Below are positions 54,508 to 62,193 of a DNA stretch of 64,000 nucleotides, in pieces. How positions within the stretch are numbered: the stretch's first letter is position 1; each line of letters opens with the position of its first letter. The position numbers and the translations under genes are program-made. Source of the stretch: Lacimicrobium alkaliphilum (GTDB taxonomy: Bacteria; Pseudomonadota; Gammaproteobacteria; Enterobacterales; Alteromonadaceae); contig NZ_CP013650.1 in assembly GCF_001466725.1 (NCBI RefSeq), positions 4,092,001-4,156,000 of the forward strand. Reading direction: 5' to 3'. The notes under the pieces are model-generated. The model saw only the letters and a list, made by a program, of their open reading frames with translations. It made no database searches and had not been told where the DNA came from.

Positions 54508-54770
54508 GGCGGCAAAGCCGCCTCTTATCCCCCCTTAAAACGCCACGTCCGGACAGGGCGATGTGTAAAAGGCGGATAATTTTCAGGGATGAAAATTAAG
54601 CGGAGACTGAACAGGGACGTGAGTCTCCGCGACCGGCTTTTACCAAGCCATGACCGGACGCTGTGTGGCGTTAGGGGCGTGCTTTCTTTGGGTTACCTTG
54701 CTTTACACGAGTAAAGAAAGGTCACTGGCACACCAGGGACGGTGTGTCATACCTGCAGGGACAGCTAATT
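54508..54770. repeat. Structured repeat block with GGGA loops (family C, copies C3 and C4)
   Basis: The core 54539-54672 folds on paper into a junction. Outer stem: AACGCCACGTCCGG (54539-54552) against CCGGAC and GTGGCGTT (54654-54672). Second stem: GTAAAAGGCGG/CCGGCTTTTAC (one mismatch). Two inner hairpins: TAATTTTCA-GGGA-TGAAAATTA (54577-54598) and GCGGAGACT/AGTCTCCGC (54600-54630) with GGGA in its loop. Further hairpins are GGCGGC-AAA-GCCGCC (54508-54522), CTTTCTTT/AAAGAAAG and CACACC-AGGGAC-GGTGTG (54729-54746). No gene is present in 54335-54864. Confidence 0.8.
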
Positions 54771-54811
54771 TCTTAGCCTTGATTAGGTGTTTCAGTAAAT
54801 AGCTCCAAAAC

Positions 54812-54842
54812 ATGCCAGCCAGCCTAGCTGGCTGGCTGGCAT
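54812..54842 (-). terminator. Probable pckA terminator
   Basis: Read on the minus strand: ATGCCAGCCAGC/GCTGGCTGGCAT hairpin followed by GTTTT, 23 nt after the pckA stop. Confidence 0.7.
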
Positions 54843-54864
54843 TGAAACTACCTTTCTAAATACC

Positions 54865-56406
54865 TCAGGCCTTTGGCCCCGCCTGACGAATCTCGTCAGA
54901 GACATCATACTTGGCAAAGTTATTAGTAAACTCCGTGGCCAGGTTTGCCGCGTACTCATCATATTTCACCGGGTTGTCCCAGGTATTACGGGGGTTCAGC
55001 AGCTTGCTGTCTACTCCGGGGACGGCCACAGGCACATCCAGATTCAGTTGTGGCAGGTGCTCGGTTTCTACATCGGCCAGTTTGTTATTCACAATCGCGT
55101 CAATCACCGCACGGGTGGTAGGAATATCAAAGCGCTTACCGGTGCCATAAGGGCCGCCGGTCCAGCCGGTATTAACCAGATAGACTTTGGCGCCAAATTC
55201 ACGGACCCGTTTAATCAGCAGCTCGGCATAAACGCCCGCCGGGCGCGGGAAGAAAGGCGCACCAAAACAGGTAGAGAAGGTAGACTCAATGGCCGCCGTT
55301 GAACCGATCTCTGTTGAACCCACTTTGGCCGTATAGCCCGACAGGAAGTGATAGGCCGCCGCCTGCTCAGACAGGATGGATACCGGCGGCAATACGCCGC
55401 TGACATCACAGGTCAGGAATACCACGGCACCGGGTTCACCGGCACGGTTTTTCACTTCACGCTTTTCAATATGCTCCAGCGGGTAAGCCGCCCGGCTGTT
55501 CTGGGTCAGGCTGGCATCCTTATAATCCGGTACTTTATTGTTATCCAGCACCACATTTTCCAGCACCGTACCAAAACGAATGGCGTTCCAGATCACCGGC
55601 TCATTCTTCTGCGACAGGTCGATACACTTGGCATAACAGCCACCTTCGATATTAAACACCGAGCCTTTGGCCCAGCCATGCTCGTCATCACCAATAAGGT
55701 AACGGCTGGGATCCGCAGACAGGGTGGTTTTACCTGTACCTGACAGGCCGAAGAACAGGGTTACGTCGCCCTGCTCGCCCACATTGGCACTACAGTGCAT
55801 GGGCAGCACATCTTCGGCTGGTAACAGGAAATTCTGTACTGAGAACATGGATTTTTTCATCTCACCGGCGTAGCGCATACCAGCCAGCAACACCTTACGC
55901 TCAGCAAAGTTGATGATCACTGTGCCTTCTGAGTTGGTGCCATCACGCTGTGGTTCACACACGAAACCCGGCGCATTCAGGATTTGCCAGGCGGGTTTGT
56001 CAGCGGCATTCCAGTTTTCTGGTTGAATAAATAAGTTACGCGCAAACAACTGATGCCACGCCGTTTCGGTGCGTACCAGCAAAGGCAGATAATGCTGTGG
56101 ATCCGCACCCACTTCCAGATGCGACATAAAGTGCTCTTTTGGTGCCAGATAAGCTTCGACTCTGTCCCACAGGGCATCAAACTTGGCCGCATCGAAAGGC
56201 CGGTTTACCTCTCCCCACTGAATATCCGCTTCAGTGCTGGCTTCTTTAACGATAAACCTGTCTTTGGGTGAACGGCCGGTGCGCTCACCGGTTTCTACAA
56301 CCAGTGCGCCGTTAGCGGCCAGATGGCCTTCGTCACGGCGAATGGCCTGTTCAATCAAATCGGCAGAGGTTAAATCAACCATCAGGTTGGGGGGCAGAGA
56401 GGTCAT
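54865..56406 (-). CDS. pckA: Phosphoenolpyruvate carboxykinase (ATP)
   Basis: Converts oxaloacetate to phosphoenolpyruvate in gluconeogenesis, 513 residues (the shorter Pseudomonas-like length). ATP-type signatures: [33 protein letters not shown] (split) with the P-loop [20 protein letters not shown], and [15 protein letters not shown]. The frame is open to 56475; the ATG at 56406 is taken because AGGAG lies nine bases upstream and the product then matches family length. In relatives pckA is followed upstream by hslO; here about 3.4 kb of accessory DNA intervenes. Confidence 0.96.
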   Translation of the reverse strand: MTSLPPNLMVDLTSADLIEQAIRRDEGHLAANGALVVETGERTGRSPKDRFIVKEASTEADIQWGEVNRPFDAAKFDALWDRVEAYLAPKEHFMSHLEVGADPQHYLPLLVRTETAWHQLFARNLFIQPENWNAADKPAWQILNAPGFVCEPQRDGTNSEGTVIINFAERKVLLAGMRYAGEMKKSMFSVQNFLLPAEDVLPMHCSANVGEQGDVTLFFGLSGTGKTTLSADPSRYLIGDDEHGWAKGSVFNIEGGCYAKCIDLSQKNEPVIWNAIRFGTVLENVVLDNNKVPDYKDASLTQNSRAAYPLEHIEKREVKNRAGEPGAVVFLTCDVSGVLPPVSILSEQAAAYHFLSGYTAKVGSTEIGSTAAIESTFSTCFGAPFFPRPAGVYAELLIKRVREFGAKVYLVNTGWTGGPYGTGKRFDIPTTRAVIDAIVNNKLADVETEHLPQLNLDVPVAVPGVDSKLLNPRNTWDNPVKYDEYAANLATEFTNNFAKYDVSDEIRQAGPKA

Positions 56407-56870
56407 CAAGGCGTACTCCTGGCAAAATGTTTTCAAGTAGGGTTTCAAAATTGAGGCGTGGCGCGGATCATACATTATTTAAGGGCTGCAGAGGTAGGGT
56501 TGCGGTCAAAAAAAACGCAAAACTGAAAGACTTTCAGGTTTTTGATCAAATACTTTCAGTATTTTTGCATAACTATCCGTTGTCATCAGCCGAGAACCCG
56601 CTATCTGAAAGAAGATAACGGCATCCGCCAACCAATAACTATGCAACAGATAAAATGGCTTTAAGTCATAACCAACATCTATAGATATCTGGCTGATATC
56701 AGCCCAATTGGACCAGCTAAAAACAAGGGTTATCTGCCATCTGAGGACAAGATTGGTGATTGGATGACTTCTCTATTGATTACTGCAGGTCCTGGCACTG
56801 GCATTGTGTGGCAGTTGCGGAATTTTGATTTGGATCTGACCCTTTTTATTTTCAGCAACTGGAGGGAAAA
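56407..56870. other. Non-coding stretch upstream of pckA
   Basis: About 460 bp with no gene I can support. It must contain the pckA promoter on the minus strand. The sequence becomes AT-richer beyond about 56500 and leads into the IS3 remnant; no left end of that insertion sequence was recognised. Confidence 0.5.
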
Positions 56871-56963
56871 GTGAAACAATACATTGGTACGTTCTACAAC
56901 CGGAAGAGACTGCACAGTAGCCTGAACTATCTTTATCCGGTACAGTTTGAAAATGCCGCCTAA
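56871..56963 (+). pseudogene. IS3-family transposase (OrfB) C-terminal remnant
   Basis: The last 30 codons of an IS3-type integrase-core transposase survive: YIGTFYNRKRLHSSLNYLYP then VQFENAA and TAA. YNRKRLHSSL-x-Y-x-x-P-x-x-F is the classic end of these proteins. Upstream the frame reads only about 14 more codons before a TGA at 56826-56828, so the rest has been lost. Confidence 0.85.
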
Positions 56964-56972
56964 CAACAACGC

Positions 56973-56998
56973 GTGTCCGATTTATCGAGGGAACATCA
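56973..56998. mobile_element. Right end of the IS3-like element
   Basis: After the remnant stop, GTGTCCGATTTATCGAGGGA then ACATCA resembles IS3-family right terminal repeats (ending in ATCA, with reverse complement TGATGTTCCC). The next base begins an attC-like half site. Confidence 0.6.
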
Positions 56999-57059
56999 CA
57001 TTTACTCGCTGGCCTGCGGCCAACGCGCTCGCAAATGCCGTAAAGGCGAAACGTTATAT
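56999..57059 (+). mobile_element. Half attC-like site (attC1), left part missing
   Basis: CATTT/AAATG arms with an inner TGGCC-tgc-GGCCA hairpin, followed by GGCGAAAC and the R' core GTTATAT (57053-57059). It shares TTTACTCGCTG with attC2. The R'' half is absent where the IS end abuts. Confidence 0.65.
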
Positions 57060-57071
57060 GGAGTTCAAGTA

Positions 57072-57458
57072 GTGAGAAGGGCCTTAATCATTATTTTATT
57101 CTCTTTAGTCTTTTCAGGTTGTGCAACAACAGAACAAGAGAATGCTGAATACATGTGTTCCGATATCCAATCATGCGCTCAAAACATTATGCTGCGAGTA
57201 AGGGAAAAGTCACATTGGATATGTGACCAAAAATCCAATGATAAAACTGTTGTTGTAAAATCTACATTTTCAAAGTCTGGTGACTTAATATATATGAAGC
57301 TCAGTTCATCTAGTGGTGATAAGGAATTTGATACTGCAGCTCTCAATGCAGTAAAGGCCGCAGCACCTTTTAAGGAGCTAACTATGCTTAGCCCAAAAGA
57401 CTTTGAAGAGGTATCAGTCATAGACTTTAAATTTGTAGGCAACAAAGAAAGCAAATAA
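57072..57458 (+). CDS. Lipoprotein with TonB C-terminal-like domain (cassette gene 1)
   Basis: 128 residues. A lipoprotein signal ends in LVFSGC (Cys about 17). The C-terminal half (about 55-125) resembles TonB C-terminal domains: VVVKSTFSKSGDLIYMKLSS, SSGDKEFDTAALNAVKAAAPF, read as a dG-x-i then SSG-x3-lD-x-aA and PF pattern. It may bind an envelope partner; its role is unknown. GTG at 57072 with GGAG at 57060-57063 is the start. It fills the first gene cassette between attC1 and attC2, just 13 nt inside the cassette start, and is AT-richer than the core genes. Confidence 0.72.
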   Translation: MRRALIIILFSLVFSGCATTEQENAEYMCSDIQSCAQNIMLRVREKSHWICDQKSNDKTVVVKSTFSKSGDLIYMKLSSSSGDKEFDTAALNAVKAAAPFKELTMLSPKDFEEVSVIDFKFVGNKESK

Positions 57459-57467
57459 TGGATTACT

Positions 57468-57543
57468 CTCCATATAACAAGGCACTGCTACGGAAAATTT
57501 ACTCGCTGATGCTCCTAAATTTCCGCAGAGCGCGGCGTTAACT
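57468..57543 (+). mobile_element. attC recombination site of cassette 1 (attC2)
   Basis: R'' ATATAAC (57472-57478), stem CGGAAAATTT/AAATTTCCG with one extrahelical A (57491-57500, 57517-57525), CTGC/GCAG inner boxes, and R' GTTAACT (57537-57543). CTCCATATAAC here is the exact complement of GTTATATGGAG opening the cassette at 57053, as expected for an excisable cassette. Confidence 0.8.
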
Positions 57544-57546
57544 GTC

Positions 57547-57888
57547 ATGAATGCCAACATCCAACGATTTCTGGAGCTCGCGAGAGTTCACCCTACAACA
57601 GATTATGGTAACTCAACGAGCGTAAATGCTGGAAACCAAGCAGCCGACTCTATGAGAGAGTTGGCTTTGAAGTTTGTCGAGTCTGGTCGTGCCGATGATT
57701 TATTGAGTCTGCTATCAGATCGTTATGCTGCACCTTGGGTTGCATATAATCTTGCGGAGATTACTCAGATTCCCGAAGAACAAAAAAGGCACTGTATCTC
57801 GTTCATACAACACATTGCTGATGGGAGCAACATCGAATCAGTTGGGGCAGAAATCTGGCTGAGGGAGCGAGGGTATGGTGACAGTTAA
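57547..57888 (+). CDS. Unknown 113-residue protein (cassette gene 2)
   Basis: No family recognised. It is a small soluble, mainly helical, acidic protein (FLELARVHPTTDYGN, MRELALKFVESGRADDLLSL, YAAPWVAYNLAEI, EIWLRERGYGDS). The W-V-A-Y-x-L pattern and compact size are reminiscent of small immunity-type or cassette-borne hypothetical proteins, but this is not evidence of function. The ATG is ten bases into the cassette, and the TAA stop lies inside the R'' box of the trailing attC-like site, a layout typical of integron cassettes. Confidence 0.65.
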   Translation: MNANIQRFLELARVHPTTDYGNSTSVNAGNQAADSMRELALKFVESGRADDLLSLLSDRYAAPWVAYNLAEITQIPEEQKRHCISFIQHIADGSNIESVGAEIWLRERGYGDS

Positions 57889-57917
57889 CAAGTGACTGTA
57901 GTCGTACAAGGTTAACT
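57879..57917 (+). mobile_element. Short attC-like site closing cassette 2 (attC3)
   Basis: GACAGTTAAC (57880-57889) is the exact complement of GTTAACTGTC (57537-57546) that opens cassette 2, and an R'-like GTTAACT follows at 57911-57917. The 35-bp interval, with a small GACT-gt-AGTC hairpin, is shorter than normal attC sites, so it may be deleted or degenerate. 57918-58157 holds no supported gene. Confidence 0.55.
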
Positions 57918-58024
57918 AATACACAACATTTTATCTCAGCTAAAATCCGTTGACGATGCTGTAATCCAATCAACAGGGGAGAGACGTTGATCCAAGATTA
58001 TTCGACCCACTTTTTGACTTTTAT

Positions 58025-58046
58025 CAAACTTCCCAGCCAATGTTCG
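58025..58046 (+). repeat. 22-bp direct repeat, left copy
   Basis: CAAACTTCCCAGCCAATGT then TCG. It matches 58880-58901 at 21 of 22 positions, and the pair flanks the gene at 58158-58796. Confidence 0.7.
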
Positions 58047-58157
58047 GTCTTAGCTCAATACTGCCTGCCGAAACTGGCCCTTATCCCGTTGGCTGCCGAC
58101 TGCAGTCTTTATGCAGAATTCAAATCCTGCCCCCGGTCCTGCTTCTAAACTAATTAA

Positions 58158-58796
58158 CTACAGCTCTTTCTCGGCTATTAGTATTTCTAACTCTTGGATA
58201 ACCCTATCTATGTTTGGCTCATTATTAGCTTTCAACTGCTTAGAAAAGCTTAAGGCCAGCTCTAACTCTTCAATACTATGGTCTTTCCAAGGGTTTAAGC
58301 GTCTTTTAATATACATAACTTGTGAGTCTCTGCTGCCACTCTCTGCTGCTTTTTTATACCATAACTCAATTTTCTCTCGAACTGGCTTGATATACTCGTC
58401 ATAATCATCGTAGAGCCCGCTCTCAACGTCTCGACTATTAATCATACCATCAGGTTTGCCCGCCCATTTTGTTTTGGAATGACCAAATGCCATTTCTGTA
58501 GATTGTGCAAAGCGATACATAAAATCAGGCCCACCTGACTTAGCCATGTTCTCAAAAACTTGATACATGGCCGACGGATTATCAAAGGTTCCGAAATCAT
58601 GGTTCAGCTTCTCATAAAGTATAGCTTCTCTCATGCTCAAATCTTTATGCGCCGGCATAAAGCAGCTACCGATAATCATATCTGAGACTTTATTTTCGAT
58701 AGCATTCAAACAGGTTTGTTTTGCTACTGAAAAGAAGGGAGTAAGAATAAAAAATAAGGCCAATGTAATATTTGTAAATATATCGCTTCTTTTCAT
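58158..58796 (-). CDS. Secreted protein with Sel1-like motif, unknown function
   Basis: 212 residues with a signal peptide (about 1-25, FFSVAK-QT). The mature part is helical. WYKKAAESGSRDSQVMY (about 145-161) matches the core of a Sel1/TPR-like repeat, and two cysteines occur near the N-terminus (about 29 and 45). No family name is possible. It is clearly AT-richer than the surrounding housekeeping genes and is flanked by a 22-bp direct repeat, so recent acquisition is likely. ATG at 58796; the upstream AAGAAAGAT is a plausible ribosome site. Confidence 0.68.
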   Translation of the reverse strand: MKRSDIFTNITLALFFILTPFFSVAKQTCLNAIENKVSDMIIGSCFMPAHKDLSMREAILYEKLNHDFGTFDNPSAMYQVFENMAKSGGPDFMYRFAQSTEMAFGHSKTKWAGKPDGMINSRDVESGLYDDYDEYIKPVREKIELWYKKAAESGSRDSQVMYIKRRLNPWKDHSIEELELALSFSKQLKANNEPNIDRVIQELEILIAEKEL

Positions 58797-58879
58797 ATCT
58801 TTCTTCTAAACGCTTAATGATAAAAAGTGGCTGTTCTAATTCAGACAATGTAGCTCGCACCACATACAGCTAAAGCTAC

Positions 58880-58901
58880 CAAACTTCCCAGCCAATGTCC
58901 G
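58880..58901 (+). repeat. 22-bp direct repeat, right copy
   Basis: CAAACTTCCCAGCCAATGT then CCG, the partner of the copy at 58025. Confidence 0.7.
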
Positions 58902-58949
58902 CAATTTGCTTACTTCAGCTCTTGGCTTGGTTGGGCGAAATCATTATCG

Positions 58950-59717
58950 CTACCAAGATTGATGGTGATCGAGTTTGCTATCAAAAAAGTAGCCCTTTGA
59001 CTTATAAAATGCATTCTCAATAGTAGCTTCAGAATCGAAATATGCAGCAGCAAATGGCAAGAAGGCTAGTACGCCAAAGTATGGTGCCGCATCACCTTCT
59101 GGGATATATCCAACGTCATGTATCAACCAAGCGTTTATATCAATAAACATAAGTAAGATTGAAACAGAGTAACCGAAAAGTAATGATAGATAATGCTTGT
59201 ACCATTGGATCCTATCGAATACCCATAGGGTTACTGATAGCCGGGAAAAGATAAGCACGTATAAGAGATAGGCGAAAAGGGCCAGAGTGGCACCAATATC
59301 CACGTCTTCTGACAAGAAGATAAAGGCGATTCCTACAACACCGTTTAGAAGCAAACCGAGTTGACCTTGGCTGGCAAAAAACTGACCTTCGGCTGACACC
59401 TCCTCTGGCAATTCATTGACCACAACTAGACGTGGTTTCCCTTGAAATACATTATTCCTTTTTAAGTGTTTATCTGCGCTGTATTCAATAAAAGGGAACA
59501 ACAAATAAATTGCGAAGATAAAATCCAAGGCGGTTAGCCAGCGTAGGAACAATAATTTGTTATATTCACCACAAATAGAAAGAACGATAAGATCTACGCA
59601 ATCGTACGCAGGTATTGTCCAGATCTCATAGGTTATCCAAAGGAGAAGCCATCCAATGGCCCCCCTCCTCAACATTCTTCCTATAACAATCCTGGACGGA
59701 AGAGTCAGATTTTCCAA
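58950..59717 (-). CDS. Integral membrane protein of unknown function
   Basis: 255 residues with about six hydrophobic segments: near 20-35 (IGWLLLWITYEIW), 58-75, 120-135 (LLLNGVVGIAFIFL), 142-160, 178-192 and 215-235. No catalytic motif is visible and I recognise no family. The start is uncertain: TTG at 59717, or ATG at 59675, where AGGA is unusually close. The gene is AT-rich and sits in the pckA-hslO island on the same strand as both. Confidence 0.6.
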   Translation of the reverse strand: MENLTLPSRIVIGRMLRRGAIGWLLLWITYEIWTIPAYDCVDLIVLSICGEYNKLLFLRWLTALDFIFAIYLLFPFIEYSADKHLKRNNVFQGKPRLVVVNELPEEVSAEGQFFASQGQLGLLLNGVVGIAFIFLSEDVDIGATLALFAYLLYVLIFSRLSVTLWVFDRIQWYKHYLSLLFGYSVSILLMFIDINAWLIHDVGYIPEGDAAPYFGVLAFLPFAAAYFDSEATIENAFYKSKGYFFDSKLDHHQSW

Positions 59718-59807
59718 AATTCAAACATCCTTGATCGTGTCATTTCTTCTTCACATCAGCGTCTTCTTTGTACTGAAATAAAAAAGGCTGTATCCAAATT
59801 AGTCCTT

Positions 59808-60677
59808 TCAGCTCAGTTGCTGACTCTCGCCATAATGGCCGCTGTGAATGGCCTCGATATCAATGGCATCGAAGCGGTATTCGGCATGGCAGTACTGGCA
59901 GTTGAGGCTGACAAAGCCGTCTTCGGCAACTATATCCAGCAGGTTTTGTTTGTCCACCGAGGCCAGGGCGGTGGCGCTGCGCTGTTTGGAGCAGCTACAT
60001 TTAAAGATCACCGGCTGGGGCGGGTAAACTTCCACTTTTTGCTCATGATAGAGCCGGTGCAGAATCTGCTCGGCGGGGAGGGTAAAGAGTTCATCGGCGG
60101 TGATGGTATCGGTCAGGTGCACCAGATGGTTAAAGCTTTCCTGTTTGGGATCATTGCCCGGTAATACCTGCAGCAACATACCGGCCGCCTGCGGCTTTTG
60201 TGTATCGGCTTTGAGTATCACCCGGGTCAGTAACTGTTCTGACTGTTCAAAATAACGCTCCAGACATTCCGCCAGGCTGGGCTTGTCCAGCTCCACCAGC
60301 CCCTGATAACGTTCCCCTTCACTGGGCGTGATAGTGATGGCCAGTACACCTTTATTAAACATGGCGCTGAACTCATCGGGCACGTCGCCATCCCAGCGCG
60401 CTACACCTCTGAGCTCCTGTTTATGGGTGCCGTTGATCACCGCATATTTCACCGGGCCATCACTTTGTACCTGTACCGCAATATCCCCCTCAAATTTAAG
60501 GGTGGCGGTCAGCAAGGAGGTGGCGGCCATCAGCTCACCCAGCAAACGCTGCACCGGCTGCGGATACTGCTGATTGTCCAGCACTTTGGCATAGCTTTGC
60601 TGTAACTGCACCAGTTCACCACGCACATTGTCGTTGCTGAACAGGTAACGGAATAGCTGATCACTGGCCTGATTCAT
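59808..60677 (-). CDS. hslO: Redox-regulated chaperone Hsp33
   Basis: Holdase activated by oxidation and unfolding, 289 residues. The C-terminal redox switch has the four zinc cysteines as C-S-C (FKCSCSK, about 234-236) and CQYC (about 267-270). The N-terminal core carries LFRYLFSNDNVRGELVQL and LGELMAATSLLTATLKF. ATG at 60677. It lies 19 nt downstream of hslR in the usual hslRO order, and pckA would normally follow. Confidence 0.96.
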   Translation of the reverse strand: MNQASDQLFRYLFSNDNVRGELVQLQQSYAKVLDNQQYPQPVQRLLGELMAATSLLTATLKFEGDIAVQVQSDGPVKYAVINGTHKQELRGVARWDGDVPDEFSAMFNKGVLAITITPSEGERYQGLVELDKPSLAECLERYFEQSEQLLTRVILKADTQKPQAAGMLLQVLPGNDPKQESFNHLVHLTDTITADELFTLPAEQILHRLYHEQKVEVYPPQPVIFKCSCSKQRSATALASVDKQNLLDIVAEDGFVSLNCQYCHAEYRFDAIDIEAIHSGHYGESQQLS

Positions 60678-60696
60678 GTATTTGCTCTCTGTCTTA

Positions 60697-61101
60697 TTAT
60701 TGATGTTTTAATCTTATAATATCCCGGCGCTGTTTTTTATCCGGTTTATGGTCCGGTTTGGGGTTTAACAACGCGCCGGCTTTTCGGGCTTCGGCATTGG
60801 CCTGGCGTCTGGCAATGCTTTGTGCCGTTTCAGTGTAAAGTTGTTGTGCCAGAGCGGCGCTGCGGCGTTTGTCAGATAAATCTTCTACCACCACCTCTCG
60901 AACATCATAGCCCTGCGGCACACGGATAACAGCGCCCAATTCAACCACTTTGCTGGGTTTGCAGCGCTGGCCGTTGTAATGTACTTTGCCGCTTTGCACC
61001 AGTTCTCTGGCCAGGGCCCGGGTCTTACAAAAACGGGCCGCCCACAGCCATTTATCCAGCCTGACCGCGGTCATTTGTGATTTTGTGTTCGCTTCAGCCA
61101 T
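60697..61101 (-). CDS. hslR: Heat-shock protein 15, S4-domain RNA-binding protein
   Basis: Recycles free 50S subunits that carry nascent chains, 134 residues. The S4 domain opens with VRLDKWLWAARFCKTRALA (about 13-31), followed by LVQSGKVHYNGQRCKPSKVV. The basic C-terminal tail (KPDHKPDKKQRRDIIRLKH) is typical of Hsp15. AAGGAGAG precedes the ATG at 61101. It is divergent from gspC. Confidence 0.95.
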   Translation of the reverse strand: MAEANTKSQMTAVRLDKWLWAARFCKTRALARELVQSGKVHYNGQRCKPSKVVELGAVIRVPQGYDVREVVVEDLSDKRRSAALAQQLYTETAQSIARRQANAEARKAGALLNPKPDHKPDKKQRRDIIRLKHQ

Positions 61102-61150
61102 GATCCGCTCTCCTTAAATGTAATTTTTTAGTAACCTGGAGGGATTAGAG

Positions 61151-61179
61151 TTGTGACCCTTTCGGCGACTGGCTATGAT
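61151..61179 (+). promoter_or_regulatory. Probable sigma-70 promoter of the gsp operon
   Basis: TTGTGA (61151-61156) and TATGAT (61174-61179) with exactly 17 bp between, about 45 bp upstream of gspC. Confidence 0.55.
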
Positions 61180-61222
61180 GGGCGGGATAGTTTAGCACAG
61201 TGATCAGCTATCGCTGTCAAGT

Positions 61223-62179
61223 ATGCCCCGCACACATGGACGCGCAACTGATCGTAACCCTGGTAGTAATGTGATCGCCATTAACCATAACAACATTCAA
61301 CAAATCGGTCCCTGGCTGGTACGGCACCAGGATACCGCCATTAAAATTGTGGTGGTATTGCTAAGCCTTTACCTGCTGGCCTTCGCCGCTGAGCTGACCT
61401 GGAAACTGTTGCCCCAACCGGAATCAGGCAGTCAGCCTGTTGAGGTCATCAGCAATACCCGCAGCGTCAGCACCGATAACAATTTGGATATCGGTAAAAT
61501 TCAGCAGTTGCATCTGTTTGGCAAGCCCCAGGCAAACAAACCGGTGCAAAGAGTGGTGGAAGATGCGCCACAGACAAACCTGAACCTGACGCTTACCGGT
61601 CTGGTGGCCAGCGATATTCCAGAGCAGGGTGCGGCGATTATCGAAAATCGCAATCAGCAGAATACCTATGGTGTTGGCGAGAAAATTGAAGGCACCAATG
61701 TGATTGTCAAAGAAGTCTATATCGACCGGGTCATCATCCAGAACGGCAGCCGCATGGAAACCCTGATGCTCGACGGTGTGGATTTTAAAAAGGGCAAACC
61801 GGCACCCCGTAACCCTCAGCCCAGTCCACAAACCGTCTCCCCCAGGCAGTTATCTGAGCAGGCGGTCAGTGCGACTCAGGAATTGATGGCACAACCGGCG
61901 AATTTTACCGATTATATTGCCATCTCCCAGCATATGGTGGAGGGAGAACTGAAGGGCTACCGGGTCAGCCCCGGTAAGAAGCCACAACTGTTTCAGGCGG
62001 TTGGCCTGCAGGCAAATGATATTGTCACCGAAATAAACGGGCTGGATCTCACCGATATCCAGCAATCCATGGAAGCCATGTCCATGCTGCGTGAAACAGA
62101 CTCGCTGCAGCTGACCGTTGACAGGGATGGCGAGCTGCTGACTCTGTACCTGGACCTTCCCGCGGATGATCTTCAATGA
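61223..62179 (+). CDS. gspC: Type II secretion system protein GspC
   Basis: Inner-membrane component that links the inner-membrane platform to the GspD secretin, 318 residues. One membrane helix (about 40-60, IKIVVVLLSLYLLAF). The homology region (HR, about 90-180) has LTGLVASDIPEQGAAIIEN and the PDZ domain (about 230-315) has YRVSPGKKPQLFQAVGLQ and NDIVTEINGLDL. The ATG at 61223 has no clear Shine-Dalgarno; a GTG at 61271 is an alternative. It is the first gene of the operon. Confidence 0.92.
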   Translation: MPRTHGRATDRNPGSNVIAINHNNIQQIGPWLVRHQDTAIKIVVVLLSLYLLAFAAELTWKLLPQPESGSQPVEVISNTRSVSTDNNLDIGKIQQLHLFGKPQANKPVQRVVEDAPQTNLNLTLTGLVASDIPEQGAAIIENRNQQNTYGVGEKIEGTNVIVKEVYIDRVIIQNGSRMETLMLDGVDFKKGKPAPRNPQPSPQTVSPRQLSEQAVSATQELMAQPANFTDYIAISQHMVEGELKGYRVSPGKKPQLFQAVGLQANDIVTEINGLDLTDIQQSMEAMSMLRETDSLQLTVDRDGELLTLYLDLPADDLQ

Positions 62180-62193
62180 TAAGGATTAGAACT

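Noticed and set aside
54335..54864. Small RNA gene or riboswitch in the fklB-pckA gap
   Set aside because: Strong structure is present, but there is no recognisable promoter or known riboswitch core, and near-palindromic symmetry fits a repeat better. It is reported as a structured repeat instead.
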